This document shows positions 41,918 to 50,573 of a DNA stretch of 64,000 nucleotides, in pieces. The DNA is from Streptomyces sp. NBC_01460 (GTDB lineage Bacteria > Actinomycetota > Actinomycetes > Streptomycetales > Streptomycetaceae). Position 1 is the stretch's first letter. Every line of letters starts with the position of its first letter. The position numbers were made by a program, and so were the translations under genes. The stretch lies in assembly GCF_036227405.1 (NCBI RefSeq), contig NZ_CP109473.1, positions 8,308,001 to 8,372,000 of the forward strand, given 5' to 3'. Under the pieces are notes generated by a model, which was given only the letters and a program-made list of their open reading frames with translations, did no database searches and was not told where the DNA came from.

Positions 41918-42550
41918 GTGCCCGTCGACCGGGGCGTTCCGTTCGAGGACGGGCGGACACCGGGTGCGCCGGAGGCCCGCTTCGAGATCACTCGGTTCGC
42001 CGTGATGAAGCGCCTCAAGCTGCTGGAGGCGGCAGGCCTGGCCGTCACGCGGCGGCGGGGGTGGGAGAAGCTCCACTTTCTGCCTGGTGCCCATCCGGCT
42101 CGTCCACGACCGATGGGTGAGCAAGGACGCGGAGCCCTGGGCAGCCGGGCTCGGCGACCTCAAGAGCCGACCGGAGAATCCCATGGGAGAAGGTCTTCGA
42201 GATCTACATCCGTACCACTCCGGAGCGCCTCGGGGAGGCGATCACCGATCCCGGGATCCGAAGCACGTACAACTTCTGCGCCCGCGTCCTCGGACTGGAG
42301 CCAGGGCTCACGCTTCGAGATGAGCGCTCCCGGCGCTCCCGGCCCGCTCGGCGAGGGGCAGAACCTGGACGTGGGCCCGCCGCGCAGGCTCGTCCAGAGC
42401 ATGGTCGCGCTCTGGAACGACGAGGTGAGGAGTGAGGGACCGACCCGGGTCACCTGGGAGATCGAACCCGTCGGCGACTCCTGCCGACTGACCGTCACCC
42501 ACGACGGACCGCGCGAGGGAGCCGGCGAGGAGCTGTACGGCGGCCGGTAG
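41918..42550 (+). pseudogene. Degraded ArsR-family/SRPBCC fusion regulator
   Basis: Three frames together spell a well-known actinobacterial ArsR-SRPBCC (AHSA1) regulator. The parts are EARFEITRFAVMKRLKLLEA and TRRRGWEKLHFL (frame of 41918); PIRLVHDRWVSKDAEPWAAG to ENPMG (frame of 42087); KVFEIYIRTTPER and EAITDPGIRSTYNF (third frame); then SDWSQGSRFEMSAPGAPGPL to LTVTHDGPREGAGEELYGG (first frame again). Joins lie near 42083-42086 (2 bases lost), ~42185 (one extra G) and ~42275-42285. The N-terminal ~25 residues of the DNA-binding domain and the last ~25 of the SRPBCC domain are missing (stop at 42548). It is non-functional. It sits directly upstream of the rhamnose operon. Confidence 0.85.
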
Positions 42551-42645
42551 GTGACGGTCTGCCGCGGTGGACACCACGGGCGAGTGCCCGCCTGCGCTCG
42601 GCGGCCTCTTCACCGGCCGTTGGCGTCCACCGCGACCGGAAGCCG

Positions 42646-42873
42646 TCAGCGACCGGAGCCCGTCAGGCTCGGCTGGAGCTGCCGCACGAGCGCGAAGAAC
42701 CTGTCCTCGTTTCCCGCGAGTCCCGCACTCCGCAACGCCTCGTCGGCCTCCTCGATCGGAGAGGCGAGCAGCGGCATGTACAACGGGGTGTCATCCTGGT
42801 CGGCGAGCGCGGCGCGTGTGGCTGCCAGTAGACGGATGTACGCCTGGGCCGCGGCGATTTCGGCTTGGAGCAT
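42646..42873 (-). CDS. Small hypothetical protein
   Basis: 75 residues from the ATG at 42873 with GGGAG 8-12 bases upstream. It has strong third-position GC bias and helical content (MLQAEIAAAQAYIRLLAATR, ASPIEEADEALRSAGLAG, EDRFFALVRQLQPSL). I do not recognise it. It lies between the degraded ArsR gene and the degraded IS110 element, so it may itself be a relic, but the codon use looks maintained. Existence is moderately supported. Confidence 0.45.
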   Translation of the reverse strand: MLQAEIAAAQAYIRLLAATRAALADQDDTPLYMPLLASPIEEADEALRSAGLAGNEDRFFALVRQLQPSLTGSGR

Positions 42874-43130
42874 CTCAGCATCTCCCGGTCAGAGGTGTCG
42901 GACCGTCAAGCATCCCTCATGGGTCTGACAGTGAGGGTGTAGGCAACATCGCTCGGGGGCCTGACGCCGGGTCTGACCGGCGCTTCGGCTGCCCGCCCGT
43001 CGACTCGTCGGCCTTCGGGGAATGCCTGCCGCGTGTGCTCGCGGGCGTCCGTGACCTCATAGGAGCTTGTCCGTCAGCCCGGGCAGCACACGCTGACCGG
43101 TACTCCCTCGGAAGGACGGCAGATCCGAGC

Positions 43131-44266
43131 ATGACAGCACCCGAGATGGCGGTGATCGGTGGAATCTACACCCACACCGACGTCCACCAGGCCGCAGTGA
43201 TCGACTCGGTCGGCCGTCACCGGGACACGCAGCCGTTCGACACGAACCCAAGCGGCTACGAACCACTGTTGGCCTGGCTACGTGCCCAGGGCGAGGTCAT
43301 CGCGGTCGGGATGGAGAGCACCGGCGCCTACGGTGCCGAACTCGCCCGGTTCCTCACGGCCAGCGGTATCACGGTCGTCGAGGTCGACCGACCGGACCGC
43401 AAGGCCCGGCGGGCTCACGGCAAGTCCGATCCGACTGAGGCCTACGCCGCGGCCACCGCGGTCCTGTCCGGCCGGGCGAGCGGAACTCGGAAGAGCCGTG
43501 ATGGGGTCGTGGAAGCGATCCCTGCTCTGCGCGGGGTCCGCAGGAGCGCGGTCACGGCAAGGGCGCAGACGATCAACCAGATCCGCGCTCTGATGGTCAC
43601 CGCTCCCTCCGCCGCCCTGCTGGACAAGCTGCGTGGACTGCCCACCGGCCTGCTGATCGACACCCTCGCGCGGACCCGGCCGACCGGTGATCTCGCGGAC
43701 CCGTCCTGCGCGGCCAAGACGTCACTTCGCCGCCTGGCCCGGCGCTACCAGACCCTTCAGCAGGAGATTGAAGAGGCCGACGCGGACCTCGCTCCCCTGG
43801 TGACATGGGTGGCACCCAGTCGCGTCGCCCTGCCCGGAGTGGGGACCGAGACGGCTGGCAGCCGCTGATCACCGCAGGAGACAACCCCGACCGGCTCAGA
43901 TCCGAAGCGTCCTTCGCCCGCCTGTGTGCCGCGGCCCCGGTCCCGGCCTCGTCGGGCCGCACCAACCCTCACCGCACCAACCCTCACCGCACCAACCCTC
44001 ACCGCACCAACCCTCACCGCACCAACCCTCACCGCGTCAACCGCGGCGGGGACCTCAACGCCGACACTGCCCTCTACACCATCGTCCTGGTCCGCATGCG
44101 GCACGACCAACGGACCCGGGACCACGTCGCAAGACGCACCACCAAGGGCATGTCCGCCAAGGACATCATGCGGTGCCTCAGGAGGTTCGTCGCCCGCGAG
44201 GTCTACAGGCACCTCAGGAGCACAGGCATCCTGAACACGGCGGGCGCGGGCGGAGCCGGATCATGA
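43131..44266 (+). pseudogene. IS110-family transposase, inactivated
   Basis: An IS110/IS1111-type (DEDD) transposase split over two frames: 43131-43868 and, after a one-base loss near 43857, on to 44266. The N-terminal RuvC-like domain reads VIGGIYTHTDVHQAAVID; relatives have Asp where Tyr13 stands, removing the first catalytic acid. The third/fourth acids KSDPxDA are KSDPTEA here, so the last Asp is Glu. The C-terminal Transposase_20 part (ASFARLCAAAPVPASSGRTN, with the serine region) carries a five-fold 15-bp tandem repeat that encodes TNPHR x5 where relatives have one copy. The end overlaps the convergent SMI1 gene by 6 bp. The element cannot move by itself. Confidence 0.92.
43131..44266 (+). 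mobile_element. Remnant IS110-family insertion sequence (boundaries unresolved)
   Basis: The coding part of the element is described in the pseudogene entry. IS110 elements lack long terminal inverted repeats and usually make no target duplication, so the outer ends cannot be placed from this sequence alone. The left non-coding end probably lies within 42900-43130. Confidence 0.75.
43961..44035 (+). repeat. Five perfect tandem copies of a 15-bp unit
   Basis: The unit ACCAACCCTCACCGC is present five times without a mismatch (starts 43961, 43976, 43991, 44006, 44021). It is in frame with the second half of the IS110 transposase and adds TNPHR repeats. A degenerate sixth start (GTCAACCGC) follows at 44036. 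Perfect identity implies recent slippage expansion. Confidence 0.95.
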
Positions 44267-44785
44267 TGCCGACCGGCTGCCGTCCGCGTCATCGAGCGAC
44301 GCGGCCGCGGCCAGCCGCTCGACGAGCGTCTGGAAGTCCGTTGCCAGCGGGAGCTCCGTGTCGGTTTCCACGTCGAACCACGTCACGGACGGCTCCCCCT
44401 GCTCTTTGCATGTCCGGTAGTCGAGGGCGATCCAGCAGTGGCCATCACCGGAGAGCAGAACGAGAGGTGAAGGGAGACCCCATTCCTCGACCAGGTAACC
44501 CGAGTCCAGCAACGACAGCCGGCCGTCGTGACGGCCGATGCCCATCATGTCGTCGAGCGGCACGTGGTTCTCGCTCCACGACGTCGGCACATCGGTCGGG
44601 AACGCGTTCCACTTCTCCGCCACCGGCCCCCCGTTCCGGACCCTCAAGAGCTCCAGCAACGAGGCCGGCAGACGGACACCGAGCCGGCGCTCGGCATCCT
44701 GAACGACCGCGTCGGACAGCGGTGGCTGAACTCCGTACAGGCCCTCGCCCCAGAACGTCGCCTTGACCTCACCGAACCGAGCCAC
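44261..44785 (-). CDS. SMI1/KNR4-family protein
   Basis: 174 residues from the ATG at 44785. SMI1/KNR4 pattern: VQDAERRLGVRLPASLLELL, RVRNGGPVAEKWNAF, a hydrophobic strand LVLLSGDGHCWIALDY and SVTWFDVETDTELPLATDF. In bacteria the family often provides immunity to contact-dependent or polymorphic toxins; no toxin gene is adjacent. Its 3' end overlaps the degraded IS110 transposase by six bases. The C-terminal ~10 residues (DDADGSRSAS) may have been altered by the insertion. Orphan immunity gene or housekeeping role are both possible. Confidence 0.85.
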   Translation of the reverse strand: MARFGEVKATFWGEGLYGVQPPLSDAVVQDAERRLGVRLPASLLELLRVRNGGPVAEKWNAFPTDVPTSWSENHVPLDDMMGIGRHDGRLSLLDSGYLVEEWGLPSPLVLLSGDGHCWIALDYRTCKEQGEPSVTWFDVETDTELPLATDFQTLVERLAAAASLDDADGSRSAS

Positions 44786-44866
44786 GAGCGCATCCTATGG
44801 ACCTCGCTGCCCGACTTGACGATCTATGAGGGCTTCAACGCCTTCCGGGCCGTCGGAGAGAGGTGC

Positions 44867-45346
44867 TCAGGACGGGGGACCCGGCGGCCCTTCGACCTCG
44901 AGGAAGCGCCGACGGCGCGGCCCGCGGTAGAGCAGCGCAGTCCAGCCCAGCCGCCGAAGTACCGTGGCACACCCGGCGAGTGCCTCCTCCTCGCTGTGGG
45001 CCGCTCCGCTGCCCGGCGGGCCGGCCCACTCGACCCGCACCGATCCCGGAGCCGTTCCTTCGCACACGCGATAGCCCGTGGCAGTCCGCTCCCCGGAGGG
45101 GCCGATCGCGGACGCTGCTGTTCCGGCAGCCTCGAGGGCCAATGCCACCGCCCGCAAGGGCCGTCGCAGCTCCCAGGAGGCCGGCACGCTCTCGGGATCC
45201 GGGTGGTCCGGGCGCGTCACCCGCCTGATCTGCACCATCCCTTCGAAGGCGGTCCGCACGTCCGCGGCACGCACACCCGCGGCATCGGGGGGCGCGGGAC
45301 CGTCACCGGTAGCCGGCTCGAACCCCTTGTCCTGCGACGCACTCAT
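44867..45346 (-). CDS. Hypothetical protein
   Basis: 159 residues from the ATG at 45346. The N-terminal ~30 residues are polar. The rest has a mixed alpha/beta pattern (LRAVALALEAAGTAASAIGP, GYRVCEGTAPGSVRVEWAGP, EEEALAGCATVLRRLGWTAL), ending in a basic/Pro tail. No domain recognised. Coding potential is supported by codon use and position in a leftward series. A 270-bp spacer (45347-45616) separates it from the next gene and shows nothing recognisable. Confidence 0.62.
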   Translation of the reverse strand: MSASQDKGFEPATGDGPAPPDAAGVRAADVRTAFEGMVQIRRVTRPDHPDPESVPASWELRRPLRAVALALEAAGTAASAIGPSGERTATGYRVCEGTAPGSVRVEWAGPPGSGAAHSEEEALAGCATVLRRLGWTALLYRGPRRRRFLEVEGPPGPPS

Positions 45347-45616
45347 CTACCGCCTCCTCCGCCGGTGCCCACTCCAGCCAAGTGTGCGCCCGCCCACTGA
45401 CAGAACAACTCCGCCCACCGGCGAGGCCGCCCTGCCCGCTGCCCGGCGGACGACTTCCGTTGCGGCATGCACGGTCGCCTGCGCCCGGAAGGCTTCTCCG
45501 GACCGGGCCCAGCTGAAACGCGGCGAAGGTCAACGCCGCCACGCGGCTGCCGGAGCCCCTGACCCGGCCCTCGCGCCGGACGGTGGATGCTTCCCGCCCG
45601 GCCTGAACGCCGGGCA

Positions 45617-46153
45617 TCAGAGGGCGGATTCGTCCCACGCGGCGTCCGTGTAGCCGAGCATGCGGTTCAGGGCGATGACCGGCGCGTTCGCGGCATGGTG
45701 GACGGTGCGGACGAGGTGCACCCCGCACAGCCCGGCGAAGCCCATGCCGTACACCTTCATGGCGACGGCCACCCCCGCGCCCCGATGGCCACGCCGTACC
45801 CCGGTCATCTCGTTGAACACGCATCCCCGAGCGCGACGGTCGGAGGTGGCGGCCATCCCCACCCACGTGTCACCGACCAGCGCCAGGACCACCCCGCGCG
45901 GGTCGAAGGACGGCACGTCGACGCGTTCGCGCACGTACGCGTCGTACGAGTAGAACGGTCCCCGGCCGGGGATGTCGGCAGCACACTCCTTGTTGAGCTC
46001 GTACAGCCGGCGGCGGTGGGCCGGAACGTCGCCCAGGTCGGCGAACGTGGTCAGCCGGATCCCCGAGGCTCGGCACCGGTCGGCGTACGGCGCCCATCTC
46101 ACGGCGTCGAACGTCCGCACGTCCAACTCCAGCCGGACCCAGGCCTCACCCAT
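45617..46153 (-). CDS. GNAT-like N-acetyltransferase
   Basis: 178 residues from the ATG at 46153, overlapping the stop of the SRPBCC gene by 8 bases. The C-terminal acetyl-CoA region is GVRRGHRGAGVAVAMKVYGM and the closing strand LVRTVHHAANAPVIALNRML, a GNAT variant with conserved His-His-Ala. The N-terminal region (ASGIRLTTFADLGDVPAHRR) resembles the mycothiol-synthase-like or aminoglycoside-type GNAT repeats of streptomycetes. The substrate is unknown. It forms a two-gene unit with the SRPBCC protein. Confidence 0.8.
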   Translation of the reverse strand: MGEAWVRLELDVRTFDAVRWAPYADRCRASGIRLTTFADLGDVPAHRRRLYELNKECAADIPGRGPFYSYDAYVRERVDVPSFDPRGVVLALVGDTWVGMAATSDRRARGCVFNEMTGVRRGHRGAGVAVAMKVYGMGFAGLCGVHLVRTVHHAANAPVIALNRMLGYTDAAWDESAL

Positions 46154-46691
46154 TTCGTGGGCCGTCCGCCGCAGGGTCGTTCTCCACCGAGCCGTCCTGC
46201 TCCAGCGCTGCCTTGAGACGCTCCAACGTCGTACGGATGTTTCCGCGCTGGAATTCGGCGAACGTGTGCCCGCGCGTCGCCACACGGTCGAAGGCGTTGG
46301 CGAGAAAGTCGGGCCATGCCCGCCGGTTGTCCGTCCACGTCTCCGTGACGCGGGTGCAGCCGTCCACCGCCTCGAAGCGGTACTCCCACAGCGCGATGGC
46401 GCCCGGAAGCCGTGGGCGGCGCACCCCGATCGCGTGCACGCGAAAGGCGAACCGTTGACCCGCGTCGGCGGCCGTCACCGTGCACCTCGTCGTCCAGCGG
46501 AAGGAGCCGCGCTTGTTACGGCCCTCGAAGACCATGCCGACATGGGCGCGGCGGTTCTCCCCGAGCACCGTCGCTCCCCGGTTCTCCGGGCTCCAGCGCC
46601 CCATCGCGGTGGGATCGCTCACCTGCTCGTACACGGCGGACGGTGCCGCCCGGATCAGGATCGTGTCCGATACGGACATGGTGCGGGGCAT
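46146..46691 (-). CDS. SRPBCC-family protein
   Basis: 181 residues from the ATG at 46691 (GAGGAG 9-14 bases upstream); ATG 46679 is an alternative. Polyketide-cyclase/START-like fold: SVSDTILIRAAPSAVYEQVS at the start, MGRWSPENRGATVL, VGMVFEGRNKRGSFRWTTRC (in part), and WEYRFEAVDGCTRVTETWTD near the end of the sheet. The family binds hydrophobic ligands. It is coupled to the GNAT gene and divergent from the radical SAM gene, with which it shares a 144-bp promoter region; a joint pathway is conceivable. Confidence 0.86.
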   Translation of the reverse strand: MPRTMSVSDTILIRAAPSAVYEQVSDPTAMGRWSPENRGATVLGENRRAHVGMVFEGRNKRGSFRWTTRCTVTAADAGQRFAFRVHAIGVRRPRLPGAIALWEYRFEAVDGCTRVTETWTDNRRAWPDFLANAFDRVATRGHTFAEFQRGNIRTTLERLKAALEQDGSVENDPAADGPRNG

Positions 46692-46835
46692 GAGACGTAC
46701 TCCTCGTCCTCGGCCGGCCGGGGCATCGCGCGGAAACCGGACGGATCATGTGCGAACGGTTGGCGGGTCTGGTTCGTTGGACAGTGTGGCGTACACGCAA
46801 CAGCGTCCAGAACACCGGACCCGAGGAGCCCGCAC

Positions 46836-48185
46836 ATGCCAAGCCCCAGCGAACCCGGCCTCACCCGTGCCCCCGCCACCGGCGAGCGGACGCGCCTGGT
46901 CGAGCGGCTCATGGAGCAGTTCCCCCACGTGCCGAGAGAGGCCGTCCTCAAGGAGGACCTGCTGCGCGGGGGTATGGGGTTCGACGACTCCGCCCTCAGC
47001 GACAACGAGCACGGGGACATCAAGCCCAAGTCGTACTTCATCTTCTCCTTCGACCACGGCACCCTGCCCGAACTGGGCGCCGCCGCCCTGCGCCGCCCGC
47101 CCGAGGAGATCGTGCTCACCGGCGGCCCCTACGACCTCCGCCGTACGGTGGTGTCGGTCCGTGTCAATCCGGCCTCGCCGTACCGCGTGGCGGCCGGGCC
47201 GGACGGCGCACTCGGGCTCTACCTCGACGGCATCCGCATCTCCGATGTGGGCCTGCCCCCGATGCCGGACTACTACCGTCAGAAACTCTCCAACGGAAAG
47301 TCCGTCATGGAGGTGGCGCCCACCATCCAATGGGGTTATCTGATCTACCTCACGGTCTTCCGTGTCTGCCAGTACTTCGGCGCCAAGGAGGAGTGCCAGT
47401 ACTGCGACATCAACCACAACTGGCGCCAGCACAAGGCGGCGGGCCGCCCGTACACGGGCGTGAAGGACGTCGAGGAGGTCCTGGAGGCCCTCGAGATCAT
47501 CGACCGCCACGACACGGCGAGGACGACCACCGCGTACACGCTCACCGGTGGAGCGATCACCTCCCACCTCCAAGGGCGGGACGAGGCCGATTTCTACGGG
47601 CAGTACGCCAAGGCCATCGAGGAACGCTTCCCCGGCCGCTGGACGGGCAAGGTCGTCGCCCAGGCCCTCCCGAAGGCCGACGTCCAGCGCTTCCGCGACT
47701 ACGGGGTCCAGATCTACCACCCCAACTACGAGGTATGGGACCGCCGCCTGTTCGAGCTGTACTGCCCGGGCAAGGAGCGTTATGTGGGCCGCGACGAATG
47801 GCACCGTCGCATCCTGGACTCCGCAGAGGTGTTCGGCGCCCGCAACGTGATCCCCAACTTCGTCGCCGGTGTGGAGATGGCCGAGCCCTTCGGCTTCACG
47901 ACCGTGGACGAGGCCATCGCTTCGACCACCGAAGGCCTGCGCTTCTTCATGTCGCACGGCATCACCCCGCGCTTCACCACCTGGTGCCCCGAGCCCACGA
48001 CGCCCCTGGGGAAGACCAACCCCGACGGGGCACCGCTGGAGTACCACATCAGGCTGCTCGACGCCTATCGCTCGGCCATGGAGGAGTACGGCCTGTCCTC
48101 ACCGCCCGGATACGGTCCGGCGGGCCCCGGACGCGCCGTCTTCTCCGTCAGTTCGTTCATGGACAGCCTTCCTTCCGACCGGTGA
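46836..48185 (+). CDS. Radical SAM protein with CX8CX2C cluster motif
   Basis: 449 residues from the ATG at 46836 (GAGGAG upstream). The Fe-S motif is C178-x8-C187-x2-C190 (RVCQYFGAKEECQYCDINHN), different from the canonical CX3CX2C but with the expected aromatic residue before the last Cys. A GGxxx-type motif TLTGGAI follows at ~230, and further barrel elements IYHPNYEVWDRRLFELYCPG and NVIPNFVAGVEM are present. The first ~160 residues form an additional N-terminal domain with VTLTGGPYDLRR-like strand (EIVLTGGPYDLRRTVVSVRV in part). The reaction is unknown. Divergent SRPBCC and GNAT genes may belong to the same process. Confidence 0.85.
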   Translation: MPSPSEPGLTRAPATGERTRLVERLMEQFPHVPREAVLKEDLLRGGMGFDDSALSDNEHGDIKPKSYFIFSFDHGTLPELGAAALRRPPEEIVLTGGPYDLRRTVVSVRVNPASPYRVAAGPDGALGLYLDGIRISDVGLPPMPDYYRQKLSNGKSVMEVAPTIQWGYLIYLTVFRVCQYFGAKEECQYCDINHNWRQHKAAGRPYTGVKDVEEVLEALEIIDRHDTARTTTAYTLTGGAITSHLQGRDEADFYGQYAKAIEERFPGRWTGKVVAQALPKADVQRFRDYGVQIYHPNYEVWDRRLFELYCPGKERYVGRDEWHRRILDSAEVFGARNVIPNFVAGVEMAEPFGFTTVDEAIASTTEGLRFFMSHGITPRFTTWCPEPTTPLGKTNPDGAPLEYHIRLLDAYRSAMEEYGLSSPPGYGPAGPGRAVFSVSSFMDSLPSDR

Positions 48186-48345
48186 GCCGGTGAGCCGGCG
48201 TCCGGCCCGTGCGACAGCGTTCCCCGGCCTGGAGCGTGCCCCAAGTGATGCAACCGCTGCCCGACGGCGGCGTGACGGGGTGTCGGCCGGTGGTGGGAAG
48301 GCCGGCCGGGCGGCGGCCAACGGGCTGCCGCCCGGCTCGGGATGG

Positions 48346-49470
48346 TCAGGAGGTGGCCCGCGCGGGTTCTCCGGTCCGATGGTGGGTCTCATCCAGCACG
48401 GGGTAGTCGGTGTACCCGGCCTCTCCGCCCACGTACATCAGCCCCTCGTCCCGGACAGGATTGAGCGGTGCGCCCAGGCGCAGCCGTTCGACCAGGTCGG
48501 GGTTGGCCAGGAAGGCACGGCCGAGGGAGACCAGATCGGCACCCGCGGCCAGGAGACGCTCGGCCTCGTGCCTGCCGCCGTCGAGGGGGAGCGGTCCCGG
48601 CCACGGCAGCGCCGGATTGGCTATCAGAGTGCCCGCCCAGCGCTTGCGGATGTGCTGGAAGAGGGGCTGGTCCGGGTCGGCGAAGACGACGTGCAGGTAG
48701 GCGAGGCCGGTGTCGGAGAGCGCGTCGACAAGAGCCGGGTAGGCGCTCTCGATGTCGTCCTCGTGCATGCCGTTGGCCGTGACGCCGGGGGCGATACGCA
48801 GGCCGACCCGTTCGGGGCCGATCGCCTCGCCGACGGCGTGGACCACCTCCAGCACGAACCTGATGCGGCCGGCCACCGAGGCGCCGTAGGCGTCGGAGCG
48901 GTGGTTGGTTCCGGACGCCAGGAACTGGTGCAGCAGATAGCCGTTGCCACCGTGCACCTCCACCCCGGCAAAGCCGGCGGCGACCGCTCTGCGGGCGGCG
49001 GCGGCGAAGTCGGTCACGGTGGAGCGTATGTCGTCGAGGGCCATCTCGCGCGGGACGACGGCGGATCGATGACCGCCAGGCGTGAAGATCGTGTCGGGGA
49101 GCGCGACCGGTGACGGCGCGACCGGCCACAATCCCCCGCTGTTGTCGGGGTGGCCGATCCGGCCGCCGTGCTGCAGTTGCAGGAACATCCGGCCACCCGC
49201 GGCGCTCACCGCCTCGGTGACGCGACGCCAGCCGGCCACGTGCGCCTCGTTGTGGATCGCGGTGATGTTCGGGTACGTCTGCCCCACGGCGTTCGGCGTC
49301 GAGGCTTCGGCGATGATCAGTCCCGCGGAGGCGCGCTGCGCGTAGTAGGTGGCCATGATCGAGGTCGGGACACCGTCGTCGGCGGCGCGGTTGCGGGTCA
49401 TCGGGGCCATCACCAAGCGGTTCGGCAGGCGCAGCGTGCCGAGTCGGGTGGGGCGGAAGACGTCGGTCAT
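48346..49470 (-). CDS. Old-yellow-enzyme family alkene reductase
   Basis: 374 residues from the ATG at 49470. FMN barrel with LPNRLVMAPMTRNRA, the substrate-site pair region LQLQHGGRIGH, GVEVHGGNGYLLHQFLASGTNHRSDAYGAS (in part: HGGNGYLLHQF and NHRSDAYGG-type NHRSDAYGA), and FLANPDLVERL at the phosphate end. It reduces activated C=C bonds of enones with NAD(P)H. It is divergent from the LysR gene, which probably regulates it; the 150-bp space between them is the likely control region. Confidence 0.93.
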   Translation of the reverse strand: MTDVFRPTRLGTLRLPNRLVMAPMTRNRAADDGVPTSIMATYYAQRASAGLIIAEASTPNAVGQTYPNITAIHNEAHVAGWRRVTEAVSAAGGRMFLQLQHGGRIGHPDNSGGLWPVAPSPVALPDTIFTPGGHRSAVVPREMALDDIRSTVTDFAAAARRAVAAGFAGVEVHGGNGYLLHQFLASGTNHRSDAYGASVAGRIRFVLEVVHAVGEAIGPERVGLRIAPGVTANGMHEDDIESAYPALVDALSDTGLAYLHVVFADPDQPLFQHIRKRWAGTLIANPALPWPGPLPLDGGRHEAERLLAAGADLVSLGRAFLANPDLVERLRLGAPLNPVRDEGLMYVGGEAGYTDYPVLDETHHRTGEPARATS

Positions 49471-49620
49471 GGTGATCGTCCCATCGTGGCGGGCGCCCCC
49501 ACCGGAGCGGCGGAGACGAAAGGGTGCGTGGGCGGGATCCACTCTCGAACGGTCCGACGGGCTGAACAAGCTCCCATCCCTCTACGATCGGTGACCCAGA
49601 CTCACCAATGGAGGACGGCG

Positions 49621-50517
49621 ATGGAGCGACACGAGATCGAGGCGTTCCTGACGCTGGCCGAGGAGCTGCACTTCAGGCGTACCTCCGAGCGGCTCGGGTT
49701 GGCCCAGGGGCGCGTCAGCCAGACCATCAAGAAACTGGAGCGCCGGATCGGCGTGCCGCTGTTCGAACGCACCAGCCGCCGTGTCGCCCTGACCCCGGTC
49801 GGGCAGCAGCTGCGCGAGGACCTGCTCCCGGTCCGTCAGCAACTCCAGCGCGCCGTGGACCGCGCGGTGGCCACGGGACGCGGCATCACGGGGGTGCTCC
49901 ACGTCGGGTACTCGAGTCCCATGGTCGCCGAGATCCTCCTGAAGGCCGTCGAGACCTTCCGCTCCCGCTACCCGGACTGCGAGATCGAGATCCACGAGGT
50001 GCAGATCTCCGATCCACTCGGCCGGATCAGGAGCGGTGAGCTGCATCTCCAGATCAGCGAAGGCCCGTTGGACGAACCCGATCTCACACCAGGCCCGGTC
50101 GTGCTCTCCGAGCTCCGCATGCTGATGGTCCCCACCGGGCATCCCTTCGCCCGGCGTCCGTCCGTATCGCTGGAGGATCTCGCGGAGTCGACACTCCTCG
50201 CCTTCGCCGGGCCCGTGCCGCAGAGCTGGCTGGACCACCACTTCCCCCGGCAGACCCCACGGGGGAGGCCGGTCCCGCACGGCCATCCCTCCACCTACTG
50301 GACCGAGGTGCTGAACCTCGTCGGCCGGGGCAAGGGCGTCTCGCCCGCATGCGAGGGCGCGCAGCGCTACTACGCCCGCCCTGACGTGGCCTGGGTCCCC
50401 TTCAGCGACGCCCCTCCCGTCGAGTACCGATTTCTCTGGCCGACGTCCGGCGAGACGGCCCGGGTACGCGCCTTCGTCGAGACCGTCTGCGAGGTCACGG
50501 GCATCGCCCGGCTCTGA
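49621..50517 (+). CDS. LysR-family transcriptional regulator
   Basis: 298 residues from the ATG at 49621, seven bases after GGAGG. The N-terminal winged helix (EIEAFLTLAEELHFRRTSER, LGLAQGRVSQTIKKLERRIG in part, PLFERTSRRVALTPVG) is intact, and the effector domain begins at GVLHVGYSSPMVAEILL. It probably controls the divergent OYE gene in response to an electrophile or the reductase substrate (inference from LysR/target divergence). A hairpin at 50551-50573 ends the message. Confidence 0.92.
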   Translation: MERHEIEAFLTLAEELHFRRTSERLGLAQGRVSQTIKKLERRIGVPLFERTSRRVALTPVGQQLREDLLPVRQQLQRAVDRAVATGRGITGVLHVGYSSPMVAEILLKAVETFRSRYPDCEIEIHEVQISDPLGRIRSGELHLQISEGPLDEPDLTPGPVVLSELRMLMVPTGHPFARRPSVSLEDLAESTLLAFAGPVPQSWLDHHFPRQTPRGRPVPHGHPSTYWTEVLNLVGRGKGVSPACEGAQRYYARPDVAWVPFSDAPPVEYRFLWPTSGETARVRAFVETVCEVTGIARL

Positions 50518-50550
50518 GCCTCCGGCAGGTCACCGGCCTGGCCGACAGCA

Positions 50551-50573
50551 CTCGCCCCAAGGGGAGGGGCGAG
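50551..50573 (+). terminator. Hairpin downstream of the LysR gene
   Basis: A perfect 8-bp stem CTCGCCCC / GGGGCGAG with a 7-base loop, 33 bases after the LysR stop. Confidence 0.7.

Noticed and set aside
42567..43130. Upstream extension of the IS110 transposase frame
   Set aside because: The homologous N-terminus begins at the ATG at 43131; residues before it are Arg/Pro-rich shadow sequence.
43961..44035. Short CRISPR-like array
   Set aside because: The 15-bp units are contiguous without spacers and stay in the reading frame of the transposase.
45972..46835. N-terminal extension of the radical SAM protein
   Set aside because: The open frame continues upstream over the divergent SRPBCC and GNAT genes, but GAGGAG precedes the ATG at 46836 and upstream residues look like shadow sequence.
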